The position numbers and the translations under genes are program-made. This document shows positions 57,040 to 64,000 of a stretch of 64,000 bases of DNA, in pieces (the stretch's first letter is position 1; each line of letters opens with the position of its first letter). This DNA is from Cryobacterium sp. SO1 (GTDB lineage Bacteria > Actinomycetota > Actinomycetes > Actinomycetales > Microbacteriaceae). A model generated the notes under the pieces. The model ran no database searches and was not told the DNA's origin. It saw nothing but the letters and a program-made list of their open reading frames with translations. The stretch is from contig NZ_CP067394.1 in assembly GCF_004210215.2 (NCBI RefSeq), positions 4,004,635 to 4,068,634 of the forward strand, given 5' to 3'.

Positions 57040-57082
57040 CCCCGCGTTTCTCTCCGGCTCGAGCTAAGGAAAACCCCAGATC

Positions 57083-58042
57083 ATGAGCGAATCAGAGTTT
57101 CTTGACATTGTGGTGCTCGCGGGTGGAATCTCGCACGAGCGCGACGTCTCCATGCGCAGCGGACGCCGCGTCGCCGACGAGTTGACCGGGCTCGGCCACA
57201 CCGTGACGGTGCTCGACCCCCAGGCCGGGCTCCTCACCGAGTTGGCCACGCGCCGGCCCGACGTCATCTGGCCCGTGCTGCACGGCGCGACCGGCGAGGA
57301 CGGCGCCCTGCTCTCCTTGCTCGAAACGACCGGGATCCCGCACGTGGGCCCGCGCGGCACCGCCGCCGGCCTGGCCTGGTCGAAGCCCACGGCCAAGGAG
57401 CTCGTGCGTCGTGCGGGCTTCGCCACGCCGGCGTGGATCGCCCTCTCACGCGAGACCTTTCGCGACCTGGGCGCGGCCAGCGTGCTCGAGCACCTGGTGC
57501 GCGCGCTTGGCATTCCGCTCGTCGTTAAGCCCGCGCAGGGCGGGTCCGCCCAGGGTGTGACGATCGTCGAAACCCCTGCAGGTCTCCCCCGTGCCATGGT
57601 GGATGCCTACACCTATGACGAAACGGCCCTCGTTGAGACCAAGGTCGAGGGCACCGAGCTCGCCGTGACGGTCATCGACACCGGGGCCGGGCCCGTCGCT
57701 CTCCCCGCGGTCGAGATCGTTCCCGTGAGTGGCGTGTTCAGCTTCGACGCCCGCTACAACGCCGGGGAGACCCTGTTCTTCACGCCAGCGCGCATCGCAC
57801 CGGAGGTGGCTCAGAGGATCGCCGACACGGCCGTCGCCATCCATACCCTGCTTGGTCTGGCACAACTCTCCCGCATCGACCTGATCGTGGATGCCGAGTG
57901 TGTTGCCTGGTTCCTCGAGGCCAACGTGCTGCCCGGCCTGACGGAAACCTCCCTCGCCCCGCAGTCCATCGAAGCCTCCGGCGAATCCCTCGGCACCGTC
58001 TACGCTGCACTGGCGCGCGCCGCGTTCACCGACCAGAGGTAG
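57083..58042 (+). CDS. D-alanine--D-alanine ligase family protein
   Basis: 319 residues, ATP-grasp. VVLAGGISHERDVSMRSGRRV near the start, PVLHGATGEDGALLSLLETTGIPHVG, VVKPAQGGSAQGVTIV and FLEANVLPGLTETSL (metal-binding E-x-N) are D-Ala-D-Ala ligase landmarks. Shorter than typical Ddl and located next to the parS/parAB region, where Microbacteriaceae have such a second copy. It may make D-Ala-D-Ala or a related dipeptide. Start ATG 57083 has AAGGA upstream. Confidence 0.82.
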   Translation: MSESEFLDIVVLAGGISHERDVSMRSGRRVADELTGLGHTVTVLDPQAGLLTELATRRPDVIWPVLHGATGEDGALLSLLETTGIPHVGPRGTAAGLAWSKPTAKELVRRAGFATPAWIALSRETFRDLGAASVLEHLVRALGIPLVVKPAQGGSAQGVTIVETPAGLPRAMVDAYTYDETALVETKVEGTELAVTVIDTGAGPVALPAVEIVPVSGVFSFDARYNAGETLFFTPARIAPEVAQRIADTAVAIHTLLGLAQLSRIDLIVDAECVAWFLEANVLPGLTETSLAPQSIEASGESLGTVYAALARAAFTDQR

Positions 58043-58052
58043 CGTTCGGCCA

Positions 58053-58068
58053 TGTTTCACGTGAAACA
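58053..58068. promoter_or_regulatory. parS site 1
   Basis: TGTTTCACGTGAAACA, perfect 16-bp parS palindrome, ParB-loading site for chromosome segregation, 11 bp after the ligase stop. Confidence 0.97.
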
Positions 58069-58232
58069 TGGCGTCGGGAGGGCCAATGTGACGGCCACTC
58101 TCGCGATCCGGCACAACCCTGCATGCCCAAATATCGGGAGAGTGGCGTACAGCGAACCGAAAATAGCCTGTTTTGAGTGGTTTTGCCACGTCTTGTCGGT
58201 CATCTGTCCCGCTGCTTGTCGCCGCCGGCCAG

Positions 58233-58248
58233 TGTTTCACGTGAAACA
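58233..58248. promoter_or_regulatory. parS site 2
   Basis: TGTTTCACGTGAAACA, perfect match, 180 bp from site 1. Confidence 0.97.
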
Positions 58249-58275
58249 TCCCGCCTGCCGATCACACAGCCGCTC

Positions 58276-58492
58276 CTTGATTTCGACAGGCTCAATCAGC
58301 GGGGTCGTGCGGGCACGCCTGGAGGTGCACCCACGTCGGTCGGGCTTGTGGAAACTTACATGGGGCTGACATCGAGGCGCTCAATCAGCGGAGGGGGTCC
58401 AGCATCTCCGCGCAAGCTGCCCATACGTTGGTCGAGCCCGTCGAGACCAGCACGTAACCTGATTTCGACGAGCTCAATCAGCGGACGAGCCC
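58276..58492. repeat. Three copies of a short dispersed intergenic repeat
   Basis: Copies of (GATTTCGAC)AGGCTCAATCAGCGG occur at about 58278-58301 and 58461-58484, with a shorter CGCTCAATCAGCGG at 58378-58392. Between them is GGTCGAGCCCGTCGAGACCA. Sequences of this kind are scattered through Microbacteriaceae genomes; here they lie between parS sites. Confidence 0.65.
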
Positions 58493-58577
58493 CACACGCT
58501 GGTCGATATTAACAAGACTCACTGAATGACCTGATCTTGACACGCCCGGTCAAAAGCGTGGCTGCGCGGAACCGCAA

Positions 58578-58593
58578 TGTTTCACGTGAAACA
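58578..58593. promoter_or_regulatory. parS site 3
   Basis: TGTTTCACGTGAAACA, perfect match, immediately beyond the parB stop. Confidence 0.97.
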
Positions 58594-58600
58594 CTGGGCT

Positions 58601-59629
58601 TCAGTTGGCTCCGAAGCCCGGCTCGCCGAGCACGCCGAGGATTCGATTCAGATCACCGATTGTGGCGAAATCTACCGTGATCTGCCCTTTTCTTGCGCCT
58701 AGGCTGATCTTTACGCGAGTATCCAAGCGATCGCCGAGGTGTTCGGCGATCTCATTGAGGTGTCCCTGGCGCTTACCGGCTGCCGGCTTGACGACCGCCG
58801 TCTTGGGTCCGGCGGCAGCGGCGGCCTCGGCCGCACGCACCGACAGATCCTCGTTCACGATCTTGTCGGCGAGGTGAAGCATGCCCTCGTAGTCCCCCAC
58901 CGACAGCACCGCGCGAGCGTGGCCGGCAGACAGCACTCCGGCCGCAACTCGAAGCTGCACGGCCTCCGGTAGCTTCAGCAGGCGCAGGGTATTGGTTATC
59001 TGAGGGCGGGACCGGCCGATGCGACTGGCCAGCTCCTCCTGGGTGATCCCGAAGTCGCTCAACAGTTGCTGATACGCGGATGCCTCTTCGAGCGGGTTCA
59101 GCTGGGCACGATGCAGGTTCTCCAGCAGCGCATCCCGCAGCATGTCGATGTCGGCGGTATCCCGAACGATTGCCGGAATGCTGTCGAGGCCGACTTCCTT
59201 GGTCGCCCGCAGACGCCGCTCCCCCATGACCAGTTCGTACTTACCGGGCTGTTCGGCGAGGGGACGAACCACGATGGGCTGCAGCACACCGACTTCCCGG
59301 ATGCTGTGCACCAGCTCGGCCAGGTCGTCCTCATCGAACACGCTGCGGGGCTGAACGGCATTCGGAACGATGTCGGCAGGATTCAGATGGGCGAGGCGCG
59401 CACCGGGAACCGGAAGCAACTCCAGCGCATCGTCGGCCGCCGGCGCCACAGCGATCTCCGCCGCTGTGGAATGCGCCCCGCCGACCACCGGCGAAGCGCC
59501 GGCGGTACCCTCGGCATGCGGCACCTCGTTGTACGGGAAGAACACGTCGACTGGCCGAGCCTGCGACGGGTTGTCCTGAACTGGAATCAGCGAGCCGATA
59601 CCGCGACCGAGCCCTGTACGTTTCGCCAT
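58601..59629 (-). CDS. parB: Chromosome partitioning protein ParB
   Basis: 342 residues. Opening MAKRTGLGRGIGSLIP; the CTP-binding/ParB N-terminal domain with VMGERRLRATKEVG (GxRR-type box) near 135; HTH SRIGRSRPQITNTLRLLKLP near 200; SAGHARAVLSV; C-terminal dimer domain with KGQITVDFATIGDLNRIL. Spreads from parS and loads SMC. Overlaps parA stop by one base (TAATG). Four parS sites are within 2 kb. Confidence 0.97.
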   Translation of the reverse strand: MAKRTGLGRGIGSLIPVQDNPSQARPVDVFFPYNEVPHAEGTAGASPVVGGAHSTAAEIAVAPAADDALELLPVPGARLAHLNPADIVPNAVQPRSVFDEDDLAELVHSIREVGVLQPIVVRPLAEQPGKYELVMGERRLRATKEVGLDSIPAIVRDTADIDMLRDALLENLHRAQLNPLEEASAYQQLLSDFGITQEELASRIGRSRPQITNTLRLLKLPEAVQLRVAAGVLSAGHARAVLSVGDYEGMLHLADKIVNEDLSVRAAEAAAAAGPKTAVVKPAAGKRQGHLNEIAEHLGDRLDTRVKISLGARKGQITVDFATIGDLNRILGVLGEPGFGAN

Positions 59630-60567
59630 TACTGGGTATCTCCTGTTCGTGGAACGCCCCGACGGGCGATTTCGGCCGCTGCTTCGAGGTAGGAGAGCGA
59701 TCCTGCGGAGTTCAGGTCGTAGCTGATGACGCTCTGACCGTAGCTGGGCGCCTCAGAGACCCGCACAGAGCGTGGAATCAGCGTATCCAGCACCTGCTTT
59801 GGGAAGTGATCGCGCACATCCTGTGCCACCTGGTTGGCCAGATTGGTGCGGCTGTCGTACATTGTGAGCAGGATGGTCGAAACCACCAGCTCGGGATTGA
59901 GATGCTTCTCGATCAGCTCGATGTTCTTGAGCAGTTGACTGAGCCCCTCGAGCGCGTAGTACTCGCACTGGATCGGGATGAGAACCTCACGCGCAGCGAC
60001 GAAGGCGTTGATGGTGAGCAGCCCGAGCGACGGTGGGCAGTCAATGAAGACGTAATCGTACGGGTCCGCCATTTCTTTGATGTGCAGATCAAGCGCCCGG
60101 CGCAGGCGTTGCTCGCGAGCGACCAGGGAAACCAGTTCGATCTCGGCCCCGGCCAGGTGGATAGTGGCCGGCACGCAATACAGGGCACCGAACTCCGGGC
60201 TCTTCTGCACCACATCCACCATCGGGAGATCGTTGATGATGACGTCATAAACGCTCGAGGTTTCGGCGCGGTGCTCCACGCCGAGGGCGGTGGACGCATT
60301 GCCCTGGGGGTCGAGGTCGATCACCAGCACCCGCGCGCCCTGACGCGCCAATGCCGCGGCCAGGTTGACGGCGGTGGTGGTCTTGCCCACCCCGCCCTTC
60401 TGGTTGGAGATGGTGATCACACGGGTGCTGTCCGGTTTGGGCAGGCGTTCCGCTGCGATCACCTGGCGGCGGCGGGTTAGATCTGAGATCTCCCGCGCCA
60501 GCGGGGTGCTGTTGTCGACGCCGGAACCGGTGGAGCCGGCCTGCTGGTCTTCACCAGGATGTTTCAC
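59629..60567 (-). CDS. parA: Chromosome partitioning ATPase ParA
   Basis: 312 residues. Deviant Walker A NQKGGVGKTTTAVNL near 50, DLDPQGNASTAL, FIDCPPSLGLLT. Moves ParB-parS complexes by ATP cycling on the nucleoid. GTG 60567 is the best start (AAAGG lies 6-10 bases before) and it falls inside a parS palindrome. The first 45 residues before the ATPase fold are polar and variable, as in other actinobacterial ParA proteins. Confidence 0.94.
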   Translation of the reverse strand: MKHPGEDQQAGSTGSGVDNSTPLAREISDLTRRRQVIAAERLPKPDSTRVITISNQKGGVGKTTTAVNLAAALARQGARVLVIDLDPQGNASTALGVEHRAETSSVYDVIINDLPMVDVVQKSPEFGALYCVPATIHLAGAEIELVSLVAREQRLRRALDLHIKEMADPYDYVFIDCPPSLGLLTINAFVAAREVLIPIQCEYYALEGLSQLLKNIELIEKHLNPELVVSTILLTMYDSRTNLANQVAQDVRDHFPKQVLDTLIPRSVRVSEAPSYGQSVISYDLNSAGSLSYLEAAAEIARRGVPRTGDTQ

Positions 60568-60575
60568 GTGAAACC
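60560..60575. promoter_or_regulatory. parS site 4, covering the parA start
   Basis: TGTTTCACGTGAAACC, 15 of 16 bases. The GTG in its centre is the predicted parA start, so ParB bound here could affect parA expression. Confidence 0.88.
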
Positions 60576-60653
60576 TTTGCGTTCGACGGTTGATGAGCCA
60601 CCCGTGAGGGCGTCCGGTACTGTCCTCTCGAACCGAGCGGATGCTGCCGGGGG

Positions 60654-61283
60654 TTAGTCCACTGTAGCCCTTATGACCCGAGTGACGTCCTCGAGCACGC
60701 CCTCGCCGAGGGTGAGAACTTCCACATTGCGCAGGTGGAACCGCGCGATGGGCTTGGCCGCGTTGGTGATCTCCCCCGCAGCGCCCGCGCCCTTCATCAG
60801 TACGAGTTCCCCGCCGGGGCGAAGCAGCGGTGCGGTCAGCGGGATGAGGGTCTTGAATGCGCTTACAGCGCGCGCGGTGACCTGGTCCAGCGGGGTGTCC
60901 AACCGGATGTCTTCGGCGCGGGCTCGCAACACCCGCGTGTTGGTCAGGCCCAGCGCGGCGACCTGCCCGGTGAGCCAGGCTACCCTGCGCTCCATCGGCT
61001 CGATCAGCACGAAGGACACATCGGGCCGCGCGATTGCCAGCACCAGGCCGGGCAGGCCGGCACCCGATCCGACGTCGCCGACCAGGCCGGGCCTCAGAAG
61101 CGGCGCCACGACAGCGCAGTTGAGGATGTGCCGGCTCCACAGCCGGGGAAGTTCCAGCGGGCCGATCAGCCCAAGCTCCTCCCCCTGCTCGGCGAGGTGC
61201 CGGCTGAACTCTCTGGCGACCTCGATGCGGTCGCCGAAAAGGGCGACGGCTACCGCCGGTTCAGCCTCGAGGGTCTCAGTCAT
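60654..61283 (-). CDS. rsmG: 16S rRNA (guanine(527)-N(7))-methyltransferase
   Basis: 209 residues. SAM-binding VGDVGSGAGLPGLVLAIARPD near 67; LIEPMERRVAWL; RARAEDI; the VTARAVSAFKTLIPL segment. Methylates G527 of 16S rRNA, which affects streptomycin response. Follows jag by 11 bp in the conserved origin order. Confidence 0.95.
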   Translation of the reverse strand: MTETLEAEPAVAVALFGDRIEVAREFSRHLAEQGEELGLIGPLELPRLWSRHILNCAVVAPLLRPGLVGDVGSGAGLPGLVLAIARPDVSFVLIEPMERRVAWLTGQVAALGLTNTRVLRARAEDIRLDTPLDQVTARAVSAFKTLIPLTAPLLRPGGELVLMKGAGAAGEITNAAKPIARFHLRNVEVLTLGEGVLEDVTRVIRATVD

Positions 61284-61294
61284 ACGGGGCGTGG

Positions 61295-61819
61295 TTACGC
61301 TGCCGTGATGACGGTATGCCGGTCGCGGCCCTCGCCCAGGGACTCGGACACGTAGCCGCGCTCCGAGACGATGTCGTGCACGAGCTTGCGCTCGTAGGAC
61401 GACATCGGGGGGAGGGAAGCCTCCGTTGCGCCGCCTTCGATGCGCTCGATGGCGTGGCCGACGAGGTGGGTCAGTTCAGCCTGACGCGCCTCGCGGGATC
61501 CGCCGATGTCGAGGATCAGCCGGGAGAACGATCCGGTCTTGTTCTGCACGGCCAGACGGGTGAGCTCCTGAAGGGCGTTCACGGTGTCGGGCTTGGACAG
61601 CAAACGCAGGTTCTCCGGCTCGGACGAGTTCACCGAAAGGTACGCCCGACCGTTCCGGGCGTCGATGTCGATGTCGCCGTCCAGGTCGCAGATGTCGAGG
61701 AATTCCTCGATGTAGTCGGCGGCGATGTCGCCTTCCTGCTCCAGCTGGCCGATGGTGGGCGCAGCGTCGGACGCGGCATCCGCATTGATCACGTCGGTGT
61801 TCTCAGTCACGTTGTCCAT
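61295..61819 (-). CDS. jag: Jag/KhpB-type RNA-binding protein (KH and R3H)
   Basis: 174 residues. Acidic N-terminus, then a KH-like domain (FLDICDLDGDIDIDARNGRAYLSVN) near 40-105 and an R3H domain (EASLPPMSSYERKLVHDIVSERGYVSESLGEG) at the end. Binds RNA; partner of YidC genes in Gram-positive bacteria. It is 5 bp from yidC. Confidence 0.94.
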   Translation of the reverse strand: MDNVTENTDVINADAASDAAPTIGQLEQEGDIAADYIEEFLDICDLDGDIDIDARNGRAYLSVNSSEPENLRLLSKPDTVNALQELTRLAVQNKTGSFSRLILDIGGSREARQAELTHLVGHAIERIEGGATEASLPPMSSYERKLVHDIVSERGYVSESLGEGRDRHTVITAA

Positions 61820-61824
61820 CCCTC

Positions 61825-62799
61825 TTACTTCTTGGGGCCGGTCTGCTTCTTGGCACGGTTCTTACCAACAGGCTGCTGACGCTGGGCCGGCTTCTTGGGC
61901 TCATCGACAACGATGATGTCGCCATCGGTTGCGATGAGCTTGCCCTTGCGGGCGAGCCGCTCTTCGCGGGCCTTGGCGGCCTCGCTGCCGGGCGTGGGCA
62001 TGTTGCGGATAACGAGGAACTGCTGGGCCATGGTCCAGATGTTCGAGGTGAGCCAGTAGAACATGACGCCGAGCGGGAAGGCCACACCGGAGAAGGCGAA
62101 GACCAGCGGCAGCAGGTACAACATGATCTTCTGCTGGCGGAACATGGGGCTCGCCTTGGTCTCCGGCGACATGTTCTTGGAGACGATCTGCAGCTGAGTG
62201 ATGAACTGCGAGGCGGTCATCAGGACGACCATGGTGGCCGCGATGATCATGACGGAGAGGTTGAAGTCCGCTCCGCCGGTCCACAACGCCCACTGTTGGG
62301 CGAAGGTGTCGTGCAGGGGCGCGACGCCGAACAGGTTGGCGTTTCCGAAGCTCGTCGCCAGGGCCTGGTTGAGCGGGCCGACACCGGCGTTGGAGCGCTG
62401 GGCGTCGTTCAGCACCGAGAAGAGGGCGAAGAAGATCGGCATCTGCAGCAGCAGGGGCAGGCAGGAGGCGAGCGGGTTGGTCCCGGTGCGCTTGTACAGC
62501 TCCATGGTCTCGCGGGACATGGCCTCGCGGGAGAACTGGTCCTTCTTGCCCTTGTACTTGTCCTGGATCTTCTTGAGCTGCGGCGCCACCTCGAGCATCT
62601 TGCGCTGGCTCTTGATCTGCCGGACGAAGATGGGGATCAGCGCCGCACGAACCACGAGGACCAGGCCGACGATGGACAGCACCCAGGTGAGGCCGTCGTT
62701 GTAGCCCATGCCCAGGTTCGAGAACAGCCAGTGGAAGGCGACGAGCAGAAGCTCAACGGCCCATTTCAGCGGCCAGAGGATAGTACCTATGAGGTCCAT
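61825..62799 (-). CDS. yidC: Membrane protein insertase YidC
   Basis: 324 residues, Gram-positive type without a large outer domain. Membrane segments include WVLSIVGLVLVVRAALIPIF (with the conserved hydrophilic-groove Arg), the cytoplasmic hairpin QIKSQRKMLEVAPQLKKIQD, CLPLLLQMPIFFALFSVLND and two C-terminal helices, followed by a Lys-rich tail (KNRAKKQTGPKK). Inserts membrane proteins with or without SecYEG. Its first 13 bases overlap the yidD end. Confidence 0.96.
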   Translation of the reverse strand: MDLIGTILWPLKWAVELLLVAFHWLFSNLGMGYNDGLTWVLSIVGLVLVVRAALIPIFVRQIKSQRKMLEVAPQLKKIQDKYKGKKDQFSREAMSRETMELYKRTGTNPLASCLPLLLQMPIFFALFSVLNDAQRSNAGVGPLNQALATSFGNANLFGVAPLHDTFAQQWALWTGGADFNLSVMIIAATMVVLMTASQFITQLQIVSKNMSPETKASPMFRQQKIMLYLLPLVFAFSGVAFPLGVMFYWLTSNIWTMAQQFLVIRNMPTPGSEAAKAREERLARKGKLIATDGDIIVVDEPKKPAQRQQPVGKNRAKKQTGPKK

Positions 62800-63119
62800 A
62801 CGTGCGGGTCAGCCCTTTCCGTGGCTAAAGGAACTACAAATCCAAACGACGTCACGGTATAGCGACGGTGTCGTTTCAGGGGAACATCATCGATTCCGCC
62901 CTCAGCCCAAGGATGACAACGCGAAACCCGGCGCGCGGCGAAAAAGGAGCCGACGATCAGGCCATATTCTTGAACGGCGCCAAGGGCGTACGCCGAACAC
63001 GACGGGTAGTACCGGCAGACATCGCCGTACAACGGTGAGACTACTGCGCGATAGACGCGAAGCAACATCACCCCGAGGTTCCGGGGGAGCAACCACAGCG
63101 TGACTATCGCCCTGTTCAT
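62787..63119 (-). CDS. yidD: Membrane protein insertion efficiency factor YidD
   Basis: 110 residues. The stretch YRAVVSPLYGDVCRYYPSCS, then AYALGAVQEYG and RVSRCHPWAEGGIDDVP contains the Cys pattern of YidD (DUF37). ATG 63119 overlaps the rnpA stop (ATGA) and the end overlaps yidC by 13 bp, so rnpA-yidD-yidC form one translated chain. Confidence 0.95.
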   Translation of the reverse strand: MNRAIVTLWLLPRNLGVMLLRVYRAVVSPLYGDVCRYYPSCSAYALGAVQEYGLIVGSFFAARRVSRCHPWAEGGIDDVPLKRHRRYTVTSFGFVVPLATERADPHVWTS

Positions 63120-63457
63120 CGTGCGCGCTGCCCCTTGATCAGGGCGTTCGACAGCTCGGCCACAAGATCGGGCCAACTGGCGTGCACCGATGTGGGCAGT
63201 GCGCGAAAAACGATCTCCGTCCCGGCTGGAACGCCAGGAAGGAGATCGAAGCTTGCTGCTTTCATTCGACGCCGCACGCGGTTGCGCACTACCGCGCCGC
63301 CAACGTTCTTGGCGACGATGAACCCGAACCGCACCGGAGTGGGTTCTGGGTTGCGGCGCAGATACGCCACCGTGTGCGGGCCGACGACCCGTACACCTCG
63401 TCGAACGACAGCTTTATAGTCGCTCCCGCTCGTGATGCGATTGGCGTGAGCGAGCAC
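63116..63457 (-). CDS. rnpA: Ribonuclease P protein component
   Basis: 113 residues. FGFIVAKNVGGAVVRNRVRRRMK is the RNR motif region; N-terminal ANRITSGSDYKAVVRRG. Assists RnpB in trimming the 5' ends of tRNAs. GTG 63457 is used because no ATG lies upstream before rpmH; there is no clear ribosome site, and only 8 bp separate it from the rpmH stop. Confidence 0.95.
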   Translation of the reverse strand: MLAHANRITSGSDYKAVVRRGVRVVGPHTVAYLRRNPEPTPVRFGFIVAKNVGGAVVRNRVRRRMKAASFDLLPGVPAGTEIVFRALPTSVHASWPDLVAELSNALIKGQRAR

Positions 63458-63465
63458 GGGAGGTC

Positions 63466-63603
63466 TTACGCGGAGAGTTCGGTGCGACCCTTGCGACGAC
63501 GAGCACCGAGGATGGCGCGTCCGGCGCGGGTGCGCATGCGAAGACGGAAACCGTGCACCTTCGCGCGACGACGGTTGTTCGGCTGGAACGTTCTCTTGCT
63601 CAT
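63466..63603 (-). CDS. rpmH: 50S ribosomal protein L34
   Basis: 45 residues, [20 protein letters not shown] then [20 protein letters not shown]. Highly diagnostic. First gene of the minus-strand run rpmH-rnpA-yidD-yidC-jag-rsmG-parA-parB, which lies beside dnaA and oriC in most bacteria. Confidence 0.98.
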   Translation of the reverse strand: MSKRTFQPNNRRRAKVHGFRLRMRTRAGRAILGARRRKGRTELSA

Positions 63604-64000
63604 TGTTCAATCTCCACGTATTGGATCTCCGCAGGCCTAAACGAGCGGCCGGGAAAGAGTGAGGTAGCCCACGGGCTGGGGTCAACTGATTAAATCTACG
63701 GCTTCGCTCGCCCGCGGTCAAACTGACGAGGCCCAAAGTCTCGATTCTGCCCATTGAATTCCCATTTCCGGTACAGACACGCTGGCATTCTGCAAGCTAA
63801 TTTGGCCTGACCGCCGGTCATTGACTACCGTGAGGACAAGTTATCCACAGGTTGTGGGTAAACCCTGGGAATCCAGTCGTTATTTGCCCACAGGCGGTGG
63901 ATAACGTTGTGGATGAATCGCCCGACGGGCCATCCTGTGTGCACAAAATGGATGACCGCGCCGCGCGGACCGGTGGATGAGAAAAAGAATGTGGGGAACC
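63604..64000. promoter_or_regulatory. rpmH leader and oriC-proximal region with DnaA boxes (dnaA lies beyond the right edge)
   Basis: No gene. DnaA-box-like sequences: TTATCCACA at 63841-63849, TTGTGGGTAA at 63852-63861 (reverse), GGTGGATAA near 63897 (reverse) and TTGTGGATGA near 63908 (reverse). This is the rpmH-dnaA intergenic space, which often carries part of the origin or dnaA autoregulation sites. Only part is inside the window. Confidence 0.85.

Larger units (their letters stand above)
58043..58600. other. Intergenic parS cluster with repeated elements
   Basis: 558 bp with no convincing gene: three perfect parS sites and repeated elements at 58276-58500. Short frames spanning the parS sites (starting FHVKH) are an effect of the palindrome. 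Confidence 0.8.

Noticed and set aside
58052..58369. Plus-strand frame of 105 codons starting FHVKH
   Set aside because: Start is created by the parS palindrome; the sequence is intergenic repeats and has no ribosome site or recognisable protein.

Overview
The window comes from a high-GC actinobacterium, almost certainly Microbacteriaceae and possibly Cryobacterium-like. This is judged from protein sequence flavour, frequent GTG starts, 1-4 nt gene overlaps, and the order rpmH-rnpA-yidD-yidC-jag-rsmG-parA-parB running away from a dnaA-proximal origin at the right edge. No database search was possible; product names come from motifs, length and context.

Left part (1-23535) is ordinary chromosome: a zinc-type ABC binding protein behind a Zur-like palindrome, an AAA ATPase, a GNAT, a PrmC-like methyltransferase, a CPBP remnant, a histidinol-phosphate/aromatic aminotransferase followed by branched-chain 2-oxoacid dehydrogenase E1alpha-E1beta-E2, a small holin-like membrane protein, an alpha/beta hydrolase with a small helical partner, an LMW phosphatase coupled to purB, a P2-type cation ATPase, small membrane proteins, a HEAT-like protein, the transhydrogenase operon pntAA-pntAB-pntB, and hrpB.

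Middle part (about 23540-43492) is a roughly 20 kb accessory island of lower GC between hrpB and dnaB. It holds remains of an ABC exporter operon and a gene that resembles a daptide-type RiPP recognition protein, shattered by nested mobile elements. These are a TniA/TniB-type transposon with a zinc-ribbon gene (25173-28501), an IS21-like element (about 29000-36569) carrying an IS481-like element near its end (29046-30799, 15-bp target duplication) and a complete Recombinase-In-Trio (RIT) element inside istA (32491-35965, 85-bp perfect inverted repeats), a second IS21-like element (36570-39167), and an IS1634-family element (41575-43492) whose inverted repeat contains the dnaB stop codon.

Right part (43489-64000) is core chromosome: dnaB, the rpsF-ssb-rpsR-rplI operon, an AbiEi-like protein flanked by palindromic repeats, the CCA-adding enzyme, a frameshifted DUF6049-type secreted protein coupled to murJ, trxB-trxA, a PLP aminotransferase, a D-Ala-D-Ala ligase-like gene, a parS cluster, parB-parA, rsmG, jag, yidC, yidD, rnpA, rpmH, and the first DnaA boxes of oriC.

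The most distinctive content is the nested island: a textbook RIT element whose target can be reconstructed exactly, and a probably broken peptide-natural-product/export locus underneath it.
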